DNA of 64,000 nucleotides from Lumnitzera littorea (taxonomy: Eukaryota > Streptophyta > Magnoliopsida > Myrtales > Combretaceae), in assembly GCA_024138015.1 (NCBI GenBank), contig JAMXBB010000008.1, positions 47,262,934-47,326,933 of the forward strand, written 5' to 3'. The notes beneath the pieces were generated by a model. The model did not search any database. It saw only the letters and a list, made by a program, of their open reading frames with translations, and had not been told where the DNA came from. Position 1 is the first letter of the stretch. Every line of letters starts with the position of its first letter. This document shows positions 46,445 to 59,070 of this stretch, piece after piece. A program made the translations under genes and the position numbers.

Positions 46445-47657
46445 TTATTGAAAATTTAGTGTTATTTTAACAAAGTTATATCTTTTATTTTATTTTTATT
46501 TATTGGGATTCATATTTCATTTAGTTTCTTTATTTATTTCAAGGTTGTGAAACTATAAATACTCCATGAACTAGTAGTTTTGATAGTCTTTTATAATAAT
46601 ACAAGTTTCCATCTTCACATATTTGTATTTATAATGCTAGACACTATGTCGTTGTATTAAATAATAAATATTTTAAAACTCAACTTTGATCTTATACCAT
46701 TCAAGAAGCTTAAGCTTAGACTCGATCCTATTGCACTCAAATCTAATATGAGTAAATATTGGTCAAACACCAATAAGTTGTAGGTAAGATTCGTATATCT
46801 ACATGCTTAATTGAAAATTGAAGCTCATTGAATGCAACATATAAGTGGAGGTAAATCATGATAAACTTTTGAACCCATGTATTGTTATATATTTGAATAT
46901 TTCCATTGATTAATTGTTACACAAGTAAAAATATATATTTGGCCAAAAAAATAACCATAAAATTTGGAATTAATTTTCAATCTTATTTGTTTCAAGCCTT
47001 GATTCTTGGCCTTTTCATTACATTCCTAAAGCTAAATAAATAAATCAGGCCCATCCTTTAAAACCTTAGCCTATGAAATGAAAAGAATAGAAAATTTTCT
47101 GAATACAAGAAAACTCTCGAATGCAAGAGTTAGCACTAGAATATTTAGGGGTTTTTCATTCTTTTTTTTTATTTTTTTATTTTTTTGTTACTTGTGTAGA
47201 ATATTTTGGTGTATGCCCCCATGTGCTACCATACTATTCTGTTACATAAAAATATTAAATATTTTGCTAAATTTCCTAATAGAAGACGCATATTGCATAT
47301 TTCCCTAAGTGGCTTATACTATGGGACTTGGTGTAAAGGCCTTATTTATATTACTTCATAGCAATTGGAATATTTGTTAAGGCTTAGTCCACTTAGGCCT
47401 AGGTATGTAACATGATTTGATTTGTCTTCAGAATGAACTAGCTCACTTATGTTCTATTCTAGAGAGTTCATGCCTTCTTTTTCAATTTTACACGATCAAA
47501 GCCCTAATTCATCCAATGACCTCATAATACTCCCTCCTTGATGAACTTCTAACCTCTGGTCTTCTCACATAAGCTCACCTCCATGGTCTGCAAGGATTTA
47601 TCAAGTGAGTACCCTCATCACAACCGACTCAAGACAAGCTGCATTATCAAGACAGCT
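46445..47657. other. AT-rich intergenic spacer
   Basis: No gene was recognised. A T-rich run near 47160-47190 produces a Phe-rich chance frame (47078-47308). Confidence 0.5.
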
Positions 47658-48599
47658 TGATAGGAATCAACTTTTCGAACCAATCACATACAACCAAGCT
47701 AGAAAACTCCAAGGACTCACATGAAGAATGTTAACTCGAAGCCCCATCTAAGATAAGAATTACTATCTCAACCTTCATGTTTCACTCTACTACTAACTTG
47801 AATACCAAGCTTTCATGTGCACCAGCATAGTTCCTAAAGCTACCAAGCAAATGTACCAACCTATTGAGCATACAAGCTAACCTAGCAAGCAACCGTACCA
47901 TGACATAGATAACATCCAAGTGTACCAGTCTCAAATGACTATCCGAGCCAATCTCCCGAGTCAACTACCAACACCCGATCCAAGTCCAAGCTAAATACTC
48001 TCTAGTGATTGATTGACTAAGCTCCGACCTAATCCAAATTAGGTCGGCCTTAACTATAGACTCTCTTTTCTTCATTTCATTTGGATTATACTTTATTTTA
48101 GAGTGCTAGCCACCATACGACAAGTGTTTTCTGGTACATCATTCCAAAAGGATTTCTTTTTTTTCTATACTAAATATTTTTTTATTTCTTTTACTCTTTT
48201 TAGTATATTTCATGTATTCTAATTATAAATTACCCTTTTATCTTTCCATACATGCTTATAGCCTAACCTTAATGAGGCTAATATATAAATCCCATTTGTT
48301 GTACATAAACAGAACTTAAATACTCTCATTATCAGATTATTACAAGTTTACCTTTGAGCAACCCTAGTGTTCTTATTATCCTTTTTAACTCTCATCTATT
48401 CATTTTAGTAAGGAGTAGTAGCAAGCAACTCTATAGTTCGAACCAATTAGTCATATCCAACAAATTGTAGGCCAAGTAAGATCAATTGAGGTGTCATATC
48501 CAGTTGGTAGCTACCCAGACTTTACTGGTCTTCTTTTATTTTCTCTTGGTTCTCTTTGTTGCAATGCTTTTCCATGTGTCTGACCTTGGAGATGCATTA
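47658..48599 (+). repeat. E4a 5' LTR (942 bp, family A)
   Basis: TGATAGGAATCAAC...GATGCATTA. TATATAAA near 48284. It is homologous to the LTRs of E1, E4b and E5 and has no insertion, so it is a good reference copy. Confidence 0.85.
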
Positions 48600-48606
48600 G
48601 CTTATC

Positions 48607-48619
48607 TGGTATCAAAGCA
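48607..48619 (+). other. E4a primer-binding site
   Basis: TGGTATCAAAGCA, 7 nt after the LTR end; tRNA-iMet type with one change from the E4b version. Confidence 0.8.
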
Positions 48620-48944
48620 TAGTTCTAAGAGGGAATATGTGAAGTTGCAATAAAGTTTTGGTTCATGTTTACAATTAATGGATGCTGTGTTCCTTTTATA
48701 GCTGCTTCAATGCATTCGTTTGAAGTAAGTTCTAAAGTTTTGAGCTGTATAGTGGAAGTTCATGTGTTGATAAGTGCAGTTTCTATTGTTACTCTATTCT
48801 TCATTACGAAAATAGAGCAAGTCATTTTTGTTATGTTAAAGCGATTGTTGGGTATTGAAGTTGTCATGTTAGTATGATTTTGGATAGTAACTAAAAGTGT
48901 TTGTTATGTATCATATCGTTATTCTGCTAAGAAAGTGTTACATC

Positions 48945-50305
48945 ATGTCAAATTTGAGTGTTTAAGGTATTATTAGTGACCAAAATAGCGGTACTCAACT
49001 TGGTCATGGTCATAATGGTAGTAACACTTCAAGGTTAATTGATGATGAACTTAATAAACTCACTAATCTTGTTAAAAGTATAGTCACCGTGTACAAGTTA
49101 ACAGACAAAAACCCTAAGGTATGTTACACCATAACACACTTAAAAATCTTCTAGAGAGACGCTATGTCCAAGGTGGTCAAGCCAATCACCCAATTCAACC
49201 CTCTCGAGCTAAAGGAGTAGTAAACCAAGTTGCTAGATGAAGGCTGGAGTTGGAGGAGATTGAGGAAGATGATGAGCAAATAGATGTCGATGAGTATGGA
49301 GAGGAAGAAGAAGAAGCTAATTATTACCAAGCATAAGAGCAAGGATACCTAGCTCCTCAAGGACTTGACAATGTTAAGATCTAAATCTCACCCTTCAGTA
49401 TAAGTGGAGATGCAAATGAATATTTAGAATGGGGAGAGAAGGTGGAGAAAGTGTTCGATTGTTATGGATATACAAATGCTGTTAAAGTGTAACTTGTTGC
49501 ACTTGAGTTCTTTAGATATGCTACTATGTGGTCGAAGAATTTAAATGCAGCTAGAGCGAGGGATAGATGATGAGGAGTAAGAACATAGGACGAGATGAAG
49601 AGATTGTTAAGGGGTAGATTTGTGCCCGAGACCTACTTACAAGACACATGTACTAAACTCTAGGAACTACACTAAAAAGGCCAATTTGTTGATGATGCAA
49701 GCCAACGTAGATGAACCCGAGGCTCGTACATTATCGATGTTCACTTCTAGACTTAAATATGAGATTCGCAATATTGTAGAAGTACAAAGGTTTATACTCT
49801 AAAAGAAGCCATTAAGGTAGTGTAGAGGGTTGCAAAACAGAGAAGAAATGCCCCAAGCTGACCTAAGCTAACATTTTCTTGAACCCTTATTCCACACCAA
49901 CCCACTCAGTCTAAGCCAAGGAGATCTTCTCAAGCCAAGGAATGAAATGATCGACTTGATGATATCTAAACAAGCCAGCTAAGCCAAACCGAGGTTAGGC
50001 CGACCTTGAAGACATATGAAAGAGGATAGACCTTAAGACGTTAGACTAAGGAGGTGAAGTACTTTAAATGTTTGGGCCTTAGACACACGATTGCTAAGTA
50101 TCTGCATTGATGTGCTATGTACTTGAAGGAGATGTAGTAGATAGCACCAATGAGTGTAAGCCCAAGAAGGAGAAGAATGTTGGAAAGATTCAATCTAAGG
50201 AGGAAAAGGAGACATATGTCTACGCCAACCATGGAGAAGTAATGACCTTAGTGCTAAGACGAGTAATGAGTTCCCTACTAAACTCCAAGGAAGATTAGAG
50301 AAAGA
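48945..50305 (+). pseudogene. E4a gag, degraded
   Basis: It starts at ATG 48945 (MSNLSV). The capsid core near 49400-49540 reads GDANEYLEWGEKVEKVFDCYGY and FFRYATMWSKN, where the usual Trp-Trp is Trp-Ser. An acidic Glu-rich linker is encoded near 49250-49320. The zinc-knuckle region (about 50055-50100) has lost Cys residues. Several frame changes and stops. It stops at the E4b LTR, before protease. Confidence 0.7.
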
Positions 50306-50308
50306 ATT

Positions 50309-51229
50309 TGACAGGAATCAATTCGCTAGACTGATTGTACGCAGTCGAGCTAGAGGACTCTAAGGACTCACATAGAGAATATTAACTCAAAGCCCTATCT
50401 AAGAATTGAATTTGTATCCCAACCTCTATGTTTCACTCTATTGTTAACTTGAATACCAAGCTTTCATAAGTGCTAGCATAATTCTTGAGGCTATCGAGCA
50501 AACTTGCTGAACTGCTAAGCATATAGGCCGACCTATTGAGTAACCATGCTATGACACAAACAATATCTAAGCATACTAGCCTGAAACGACTGTCTTAACT
50601 GATCTTCCAAACCGATTACCAACATTTGACCCCAGTTCAAGTCGAACACTCTTTAGTGACTAATCGATTAAGCTCTAACTTAATCCAAACCAGGTCGGCT
50701 CTAACTACAAACTCTCTTTTCTTCATTTTGTTTGAATTGTACTATATTTTAGGACACTAACCACCATATGACACGTGTCTTCCGGCATAACATTCCAAGA
50801 GGATTCTTTACCTTTTAGTACAGAATATTCTTTATCTCTTTTATTATCATTCATGTATCCCAATTATATATTACCCTTTTGTCTTTTCCATGTATGTTTG
50901 TAACATTAGTAGGGCTAGTATATAAACCCTATTTGTTGTAAGCAGGAAACACCCTTTTGGATGACCAAAATATACAAGTTTCCCTTTTAAGCAACCATAG
51001 TGCTCTCATTTACTCTTAACTCCTTTCTATTCCCTTTAGCAAGAAGTGGTGGCGAGTGAACCTATAGTTCAGATCGATGAGTTATACCCAACAAATTGTA
51101 GGCCGAGTACGATTGATTAGTGTATCATATCCAGTCGATAGCTACTCGAACTTACTTGTCTTCTTTTACTTTCTTTCAATTCACTTCGTTATAGTGCTTC
51201 TTCATATGTCCGACCCCTAAGATGCATCA
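50309..51229 (+). repeat. E4b 5' LTR (921 bp, family A)
   Basis: TGACAGGAATCAA...GATGCATCA with TATATAAA near 50921. Both terminal dinucleotides are intact. Confidence 0.85.
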
Positions 51230-51236
51230 GCTTCAC

Positions 51237-51249
51237 TGGTATCAGAGCA
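51237..51249 (+). other. E4b primer-binding site
   Basis: TGGTATCAGAGCA, the best-preserved family-A primer site, 7 nt after the LTR. It is complementary to the initiator tRNA-Met 3' end. Confidence 0.85.
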
Positions 51250-51581
51250 TAGTTCCAAGAGAGAGTATGTGAAGTTACAGTGAAGTTTTGGTTTGTATTT
51301 GCTATTAGTAGCTACTGTATTCCTTCCATAGCTTCTGCAATGTGTTCATTTGAAGTAAGTTCTAAAGTTTGGAGCCATGTAATGGAAGTTTGTGAGTTGG
51401 TAAGTGCAATTTCTATTGTTACTCTACTTTTCTCTATTCTTCATTGTGAAAACAAAGCAATCATTTTTGTTTTGTACAAGTGATTATTAGGTGTTGAAGT
51501 TATCGTGTTAGTATGATTTTGGATAGTGACTAGAAGTGTTTTTGTGTATTGTATTGTTATTATGCTAAGAAAGTGTTACAT

Positions 51582-52990
51582 CATATCAGATTTCAGTGTT
51601 TAAGGTATTATTGGTAACTAAGGTAGTAGTGCTCATACTAGTTATGTTCATAATGGTAGTAACATTCGAAGGTTAGTTGATGATAAACTTGACAAACTTA
51701 CTAATCTTGTAAAGAGTCTAGTCATCGCGATACAAGTTAATAGACAACAACCCTAGGGTATACCATACCATAACCCACTTAAAAATGTTCCAGAGAAGAA
51801 ATATGGCCAAGTTGGCTAAGCCAATTGCCTAGTTTAACCCCCTCGAGTTGGAGGAGTAGCAGACTGAGTTGCTAGACAAAGGCTGAAGTTAGAGAAGATT
51901 GAGGAAGATGATGAGGAGATAGATGCCAATGACTATAGAAAGGAGGGAGAAGAGGCTGATTATCACCAAGCATAAGAGCGAAGGCACAGAGCTCTTCAAG
52001 AACTTGACAATATTAAGGTAAGTCCAAATCTTACCCTTCAGTAGAAGTGGAGATGTAGATGAATATTTGGAATAGAAAGAGAATGTAAAGAAAGTGTTCA
52101 ATTGTCATGTATATACAGATGCTATTAAAGTGCGACTTGTTGCACTTAAGTTCTTTAGATATGCTATTATGTGGTGAAAGAATCTAAATGCAACCACAAC
52201 AAAGGATGGAAGACAAGGAGTAAGAACTTAGGATAAGATGAAGAGATTGTTGAAGGGTAGATTTGTACTTGTGATCTATTTACAGGACACATTTACAAAG
52301 TTATAGGAACTTTGCTAAGGAAGCCGAACTACTAATGACTAAGTAAGAGAGTAAATGTTTATAATCCGAGCCAATGTGGAAGAACTAGAGGCTTGCACCA
52401 TATCAAGGTTCACTTTTGGGCTCAAATACAAGATTCACAACATTTTAGAAGTACAAAGGTTTTATAAATTTCAAGCTGCAATTAAGGTAGCATAAAGGGC
52501 CAGAAGCAAAGAAGAAGTGCTCTAAGATGACATAGACCAACATTTTCTCAAGCCCTATTCCACATTGACCTATTCAAGCTAAGCTGAGGAGGCCCTCTCG
52601 AGCTGATGAGAGAAATGACTTACCTAATGATAGCAAAGTAGGACAACAGGGTCGAGCAAGATAGTAGAGTCAAGTAGGCTAACCAAGTTGAACCGAAGTT
52701 AGACCAACCCCAAGGACATATGAAAGAGGACAAACCTCAAGACATAAGATCAGTGAGGTAAACTGCTTTAAATGTTTAGTCTTCATACACATGGCTGCTA
52801 AGTGTCCAAACTGACATGTCACGATATTCTAAGGAGATGTAATAGATAGCACCGATAAGAGTGAGCCTGAAGGAGAAGAATGTTAGAAAGATTGAAGCCG
52901 AGGAGGAAGAGGAGACCTGTATCTATGCTAACTAGGGAGAGGTGATGACCTTAATGCTGAGATGAGTATTAAAACAAGTACTAAGTTCCC
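51582..52990 (+). pseudogene. E4b gag with intact zinc knuckle, degraded
   Basis: The start ATG has decayed to ATA (about 51583). The capsid core lies near 52050-52190. The zinc knuckle at 52764-52805 reads CFKCLVFIHMAAKC, a complete C-x2-C-x4-H-x4-C. An acidic region follows. Stops and frame changes elsewhere prevent translation. Confidence 0.75.
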
Positions 52991-53029
52991 TACCAAACTC
53001 CGAGGAAGACTAGAGAGAGAATCTATTCC

Positions 53030-53315
53030 ACAGCAAGTATACCATTAAAGGACAACTATACACTATCATAGTAAATGAAGAAAGTCATACTAACATCATC
53101 ACACAGTTGTTTGTGCAGAGATTAAGACTACCAACCTCTAAGCACCATTAACCTTACAAACTACATTGTCTTAATGATAAGGGTGCTCTACACATCATAG
53201 AGCAAGTAACTGTGTTGTTCAATGATGGGAATGCATATAAGGGCAAAATAGTGTGAGATGTCATGCCTATGGGAGCTTCATATCTACTACATGAAGACCT
53301 TAGTTGTTCAACCGA
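53030..53315 (+). pseudogene. E4b protease, first part
   Basis: QLYTIIVNEESHTNII covers the active-site region; the catalytic Asp is Asn. VTVLFNDGNAYKG and the YLL stretch follow. It is cut at 53315 by solo LTR X2 and resumes at 54286 (about DEYKNMYAFIKD). E1 at about 13835 shows the uninterrupted version. Confidence 0.7.
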
Positions 53316-54280
53316 TGATAACTCTTATTTTAAATACATTTCACATGATGATTTTATAACATTTTCCTTATTTTTTTGGTTTTTTTTAAAAGAAATTGAT
53401 ACTTAATTGAGTAAAATTTTGATAACATAGTGATTTTAAAGAAATTTTGATACTTAAATAAATTTTGTTTATTTAACACCCAACTTCAAGATTGAAGAGA
53501 TTTTTCATCAAAGAAAAGGGTTTCTCATGTTTTATTTCTTAATTTTGTTGCAATTCGTTTTTAATTTCATCATGATAACTTAAGGTTTTTGTATTTAGGA
53601 TTGTGGAACCTAGGGTTTCATGTGACCATTAGTTTTATTGATAATTTTCAATAAAGTTTCTATCTTTCTTGATTCAATTATGTGTTTTCATTGTTAATTG
53701 ATATTTCTAGGGTATCAATCTATGATATTATGCATGATGATTGAGAAATCATATGAATAATGAGATCTTGATATAATTGAAGAGAATTACATGTGCACTT
53801 AAAGATAAGATACATGATTCTTCCAGAAAGCTGTTCTTTTGTGTGAGAATTCATTGTACATTAATGCGATTCTAAATTATATTACTAAATAAAGATATTC
53901 TAGTAAATAATTTAGAATTAGGGTTAATATGCTTGAGAAATGTGTTAACTTCAATTGTGAATCCCTCCAGTAAAGAATAATAGACATGGAACTGGATATA
54001 TTTTTAGCAATCACATGTTAAATACTAGGGGAAACAATTCCTAAATACGTTATTTGCCTTCTTGAAGTTGTTCTTAATTTTATCGCTTCCTAAATTGCTC
54101 AGTCAAGTCTCATAATTAGATTAGTTTGTTAATTTTAGTATTTTTAATTCATTCAACCCATCACAATTTTTCGATTAAATAATAGAGCTAAAGTTAGTAT
54201 TAGTACTCAAGGTCTCTGAGGGATTAACTCGAACTTACATCCGCTATATTAAAACTGATAGGTACACTTATCTTGTATCA
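53316..54280 (+). mobile_element. X2: solo LTR (965 bp) in the E4b protease
   Basis: It starts TGATAACTC and ends CTTGTATCA. Flanks are ACCGA (53311-53315) and ACTGA (54281-54285). The empty site in E1 reads ACCAA, so the duplication is well supported. It contains no coding sequence. The GGTCTCTGAGGGATTAACTC-like tail is LTR-like and gives the plus orientation. It belongs to a family not otherwise seen in the window. Confidence 0.8.
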
Positions 54281-54285
54281 ACTGA

Positions 54286-55360
54286 CATGTTATTCAAGAC
54301 GAATACAAGAACATGTATGCCTTTATTAAGGATGGGAAGAAGATTGTATTGCAACCCATGATGCTGACTTAAGTGAATGAGACCCGTAATTAGCTCACTC
54401 AAGCTAGTAAGAAGAAGGCCTTAATGATGAGCCGAAGAGAGCTCCGAGCTATTGAGAGGGTCAAAGAGCCTATGTTCCTGTTGATTAGAAGATTATTAGA
54501 GATGAGTTTGCAGATTTGAAGAGTTGCCCAAAGGACTACCCCTAATCCTAGGCATAGAGCATTATATTGATCTACAATCAGGCGCTACCCTGCCAAAACC
54601 TACCTACCTATAAAATAAACACCGAATAGGCTTCCAAGCTAAAAAGACAAGTAGATGAGCTCATAGAGAGAGGATAGGTGAGGGAAAGCATGAGTCCTTG
54701 TACTGTACTAGCTCTGCTTATCCCAAAAAAGGATGATTTATGGTGCATGTGGATCAATAGTCGAACAATTAACCAAATTACTATCAAGTACAAATATCCA
54801 AAACCAAGGCCTAATGACATGTTAGATGAGCTTCATGATGCTAAGATATTTTCGAAGATTGACTTGCAAAGTGGTTACCACCAAATTCACATAAGACCAA
54901 GCAATGAATGGAAGAGTAATTTCAAGATGAGGCATAGTCTCTACAAATGGTTGGTTATGCCATTCGGACTTAGCAATGTGTCAAGCACATTCATGAGGCT
55001 TATAAACCATATGATACGCCCTTTGATCGAATGCTATGTAGTCATATACTTTGATGATATATTGGTGTACAGTACCAATCTAAACGACCATGTTCAACAT
55101 CTCCAAGCTATTTTTTATTTTGTAAGTCAAGAAGTTATTTAGGAACCTAAAAAAAGTGTACATTCTATCAAAGCGAAGTGGTTTTTCTCGAGTATGTGGT
55201 ATTAGAAGAAGAAATCCAAGCAAATGAAGAAAAGATTCAAGCTGTCTTGGAGTGACCAATGCCAAAGAATGTTACTGAAGTACGAAATCTTCATAGCCTT
55301 ACTTCTTTTTATAAACAATTTATCAAGAACTTCAGTACAATTACTATAAACCTTGTAAAG
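54286..55360 (+). pseudogene. E4b protease end and reverse transcriptase
   Basis: The frame at 54678-55142 (154 codons) is the longest intact RT stretch in the window: MRESMSPCTV, ALLIPKKD, INSRTINQITIKYKYP, DMLDELHDAKIFSKIDLQSG with the first catalytic Asp, YHQIHI, LVMPFGLSN and the box YFDDILVYS with both Asp residues. It ends at a stop inside the thumb. Homology to E1 continues to about 55355. Intact family-A elements would have copied RNA to DNA with this domain. Confidence 0.85.
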
Positions 55361-56503
55361 TTTTGGTCTAAACCCTAAATTGGACCCAAGTACTATAGAT
55401 AACTTCATGAGTCAATAATGCTGAATAAGTTAAAAATTTTATTAAATTATAAATTTGAATATATTATAAGTAAAAAAAAAAAACTCTAGAATTTTGATCA
55501 AAACCTTAATTGCATACAAAAACCCTAAACCTTATGTATGCATAAATACTAGAGATTGAACTCAAACTCGAACTTAACAAAACCCTAAAACTATAACCCT
55601 AGACTTAAAGGTATAAATGTACCCTAAAAATATTCAAAACCCTAATCGAATACAATTATCGATTAATATGTATAATTGCTTAAAATCTTTATTGAATGAG
55701 TTAAAATAGCTTTTAAATATTTATAAACGTAACAAATAACAATTTAATTAACAAAATTTATAAAATTATGAATATTATTTCATAATTATTAATAATTCTA
55801 AAATCTTACATTTAGAAAAGTTAACTTCATAATTCTTAGTTTTTCTTTTTCCTTCTTCCCTTTTTTCCTTTTCTTCCTTATTTTTTTTTTCTTCTTCCAC
55901 ATTTCCTTTTCCTAATGATTTCGGCAACCCATGTGATAAATTTACTTGCCTAAGATTAAAGAAGATAAAGTTTGGTCAAATCAAGTCTTCTTTACATCTA
56001 TCCTTCTTTTTCTTTTGTTTTCTTTTACTTTTACACTTTCCTTTTACAATTATGCTGGTTAGAAGTGTACTTGTACTTAATAATTTTTCTTTTTCACTTC
56101 TAGGAAACCAAAACACAAAAGAATATACACCATTCCCTTTTTCCAAAACTGAAAAACCCCTTGCCTTTTTCTTATCTTCATCTGTTTGAATTTTTTTTTT
56201 TTTTTTACTTACCGCAACAAATTTTAAGAAGAAGAAGCTTTTGATCCAACTACTCATCAAGATACAAAGGGATACTTAATTAGTATGTATATGGTATCTA
56301 TTATACAATAACCATTTGTTATGTACTTATTTTATTGTATACGTATTTTGAAGTATTATGTATTTTGGAGATTTGTAAAGGAAATTATATGTATTGTAAT
56401 AGTCTTGTAAAAGTACTCCATGTTCACGTTTGGAAGTTATATGTATAGTGTTTATTTCATTATTATTTTTTTTTAATATACATATACATAAGTATGTGTC
56501 CGA

Positions 56504-56542
<39 letters not shown>

Positions 56543-58244
56543 TGTATGTGTGTGTATATATACTCTATTTACTAAGTTATACATATGTATGGCAAATAAA
56601 GAAGTATATGTATATAAATATAATACATGTACATATATATTATGAATAACTATGTATAAGTATAATACATATCAATATATAAGTATATAGTATGTGTATA
56701 TATAGTATTTATTATACTTAAGTTACTATACATATATGTTAGAATTCACATATGTACATATGCATAAATAAGGTAAAGGAACATTAGTATAAAGGTGTAT
56801 GTGTAAGTACAAAAATACATATATTAGTAGTATAGTATAGTATAAGTATATGTATATGCCTAAATAGTGTATATACAATATACTAAAATAATAAATTATT
56901 AAATAAAGTAATATAATATACATATATATAAATGCCATGAGCCTTAAAAAAAAAAAAGAAAATGGATTAATTTATAAAATTTAGTAAATTATAATAATAG
57001 ATATATATATTTATAAATATTAAGTTACAAAATAGGGAAAATATGAAAAATCCTAAAATGACACATGGAGCACCAAGGAGCTGCTACGTTAGCACTTTAT
57101 ATTTATAATTAAATCTGCAATTAATAATAATAATAATAAAATAATTAACTAATTAGGAAATTACAAAAGTAACAAAATGTGAATTAAGTAAATATTTAAC
57201 CTTAAAAATATTATAATAAGTAAATTGTTATAAAATATACTTAAAAATAATAAAACTATAAAAATATAAAATTTCATATATTTATTAAATCATAAATCTG
57301 TAAAGAAAAGCTTAAAATAATAATTTATAAATATTTAAGTCAAAATAATGAAATTTGAAATATTATTAGACCATCATGAAAATGCAAGTTACAATATCTA
57401 AAATAAATCTCGTTATGTGAAAATACATATGAAAATAATAAAGATGGACTACAAATTCATAAAAATCGAAACTAGAATGAAAAAGTTACGTGCGATTGAT
57501 GAAAAAGCTATAACTAGAGATTTTATATGAATATATAGCTACTTTGGGTAGTTAGTACTAAATATGTTAATAGTTTAGTTATTTCACTCAAATACTTATT
57601 ATTTTTCATATTCCCTAAATGTCACGTGATCACAATACTGATACCAATCTACCGGTGGACTATTACGATCCTTAACTACTACTATGACCAAGTGAATACT
57701 CCTAATAATTCCATACATGGTTGTGCTTGTAATTAGTAAATATTAACTGTTATTAATAATTAAATGATGTGTGGGGCTGGATTGTGTATATGCATGATAT
57801 CATTTGATAAGTTGTAAAATTACTTTAAAGTATGATAATGTACTATTTGTTACGTAATAGATCCAACTAGAATTGATCTATTTGTGATTCTGATTGGTCA
57901 TACAATAATTGGATTTAATTATATCAAACTTAATTAAATAAATCAAAACATGCATAAATATACGTTGCATAAGTAATTCTGGCTGTTATATCACATGGAG
58001 ATAGCGAGAGGTCATACAGGAGTTGATAAATTATGACTATAGTGTTTTAGTACAGTACACACATATGATATGACTTTACCATAGCCCACGGGATTACTGA
58101 GCGTTGGAGGCAACAATCGCCTGGCTAAAGGTTGAGTCTAGAGACTTCCGATTAGAAGTGAGTGTAGACTATAGGAGCTCACTCACAATCATACTTGGAA
58201 CTTAATTTTATTTAAAAATTGAAAATTGATATACCATTTTATTT
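55361..58244. other. AT-rich, microsatellite-rich region of unknown origin
   Basis: No gene or known element was recognised. Scattered CCCTAAA-type motifs occur at 55500-55650, T-rich tracts at 55830-56220, a GT microsatellite at 56507-56556 and ATA-rich DNA to about 57400. A more complex stretch at 57600-58200 contains CTGATACCAATCTACC, which resembles a minus-strand primer site, but no LTR pair was found. The E4b and E5 copies on either side are both truncated here, so a large insertion or deletion is likely. Confidence 0.45.
56507..56556. repeat. (GT)n microsatellite
   Basis: About 25 GT units with two AT interruptions, directly visible. It yields Cys/Val and His/Thr chance frames on the two strands. 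Confidence 0.9.
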
Positions 58245-58627
58245 AAGAAAGCTAGCAAAGTTCGAGAAGCTACCAATTAGATATGACACACCAATCAATT
58301 CTACTTGACCTACAATCCACTGAATATGACCCACCAGTCCAAATAGAAAGGTCACTTACCACAACTCCTTACTAAAGGGAATAGATAAGAATTAAAAGAA
58401 GATGAGAACACTAGGGTTGCTCAAAAGGAAACTTATGTAATATTCTAATAATGAAAATTGTTATTTGTATATAATTAAGTGGGAATTTATATATCCATCC
58501 ACTAAGGTTACTTTATATATATGAAAAGACAAAAGGGTATTCTTACAATTAAGTTACATAGAACATACTAAAATGGGTAAAAGATGTAATACCCCTTACA
58601 TACTTGAAGATTAAACTTTAATCATCG

Positions 58628-58737
58628 AGGTGCCTTTTGATATAATGACTCGAAGTATGGCGAAACACCAGAGTCAAGCGTACTCAAGTTGGAGTAATCC
58701 TAAGATAGGTGACCTCCTAGAAAGCTACAACACCAAG
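58628..58737 (+). repeat. 5S rRNA-like segment in the C2 5' LTR
   Basis: AGAGTCAAGCGTACTC and GATAGGTGACCTCCTAG align with the internal promoter and 3' half of plant 5S rRNA. More diverged than the copy in the other C2 LTR. Confidence 0.7.
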
Positions 58738-58963
58738 GGATGAAATTGTGCAACGTTCCACACCAAAGCAAACAATACCTCAATGGAAGAAGTTTCAACT
58801 AGGTCATTATAGGTAATATCAAAGTAATCCACCAATCGAAAGGGCAAAGCCATGCATGGTGGTGATTCTGAACCTGTGTAACAAAACTAACAAAGACATC
58901 AATCTTATAAGAGGGTTAAATTGTAATACCCCTTACATAATTAGAGAATGAACTCTAATTATC

Positions 58964-59070
58964 GAAGCACCTTTTAGTGTAGTGACTAATATACATTGAA
59001 ACTCTAGAGTTAAGCATACTCGGGTTGGAGCAATCCTAAGATGGGTGACCTCTTGGAAAGCCGTTACACC
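58964..59070 (+). repeat. 5S rRNA-like segment in the C2 3' LTR
   Basis: ACTCTAGAGTTAAGCATACT and GATGGGTGACCTCTTGG are close to 5S rRNA A-box/intermediate and C-box regions. No T-run terminator follows as in a genuine 5S gene. Confidence 0.75.

Larger units (their letters stand above)
47658..50308 (+). mobile_element. E4a: family-A element, only 5' LTR and gag left
   Basis: 5' LTR 47658-48599, primer site 48607, gag 48945-50305, then an abrupt change to a second family-A LTR at 50309. Protease and everything downstream are missing. The second LTR begins at its exact first base, which favours insertion of E4b into E4a, with the right half of E4a lost, over an internal deletion. Confidence 0.75.
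50309..55360 (+). mobile_element. E4b: family-A element, truncated at its 3' side
   Basis: LTR 50309-51229, primer site 51237, gag, protease (split by X2), RT. Similarity to E1 ends near 55355, just after the start of the RT connection/RNase H part. Integrase and 3' LTR are absent. The downstream sequence (from 55361) is unrelated. Confidence 0.8.

Noticed and set aside
54678..55142. 154-codon RT frame as a functional gene
   Set aside because: It starts and stops inside the RT domain; gag, protease and the downstream pol are broken or missing.
56327..56645. Overlapping frames on both strands at the GT repeat
   Set aside because: Cys/Val and His/Thr runs are direct translations of the microsatellite.
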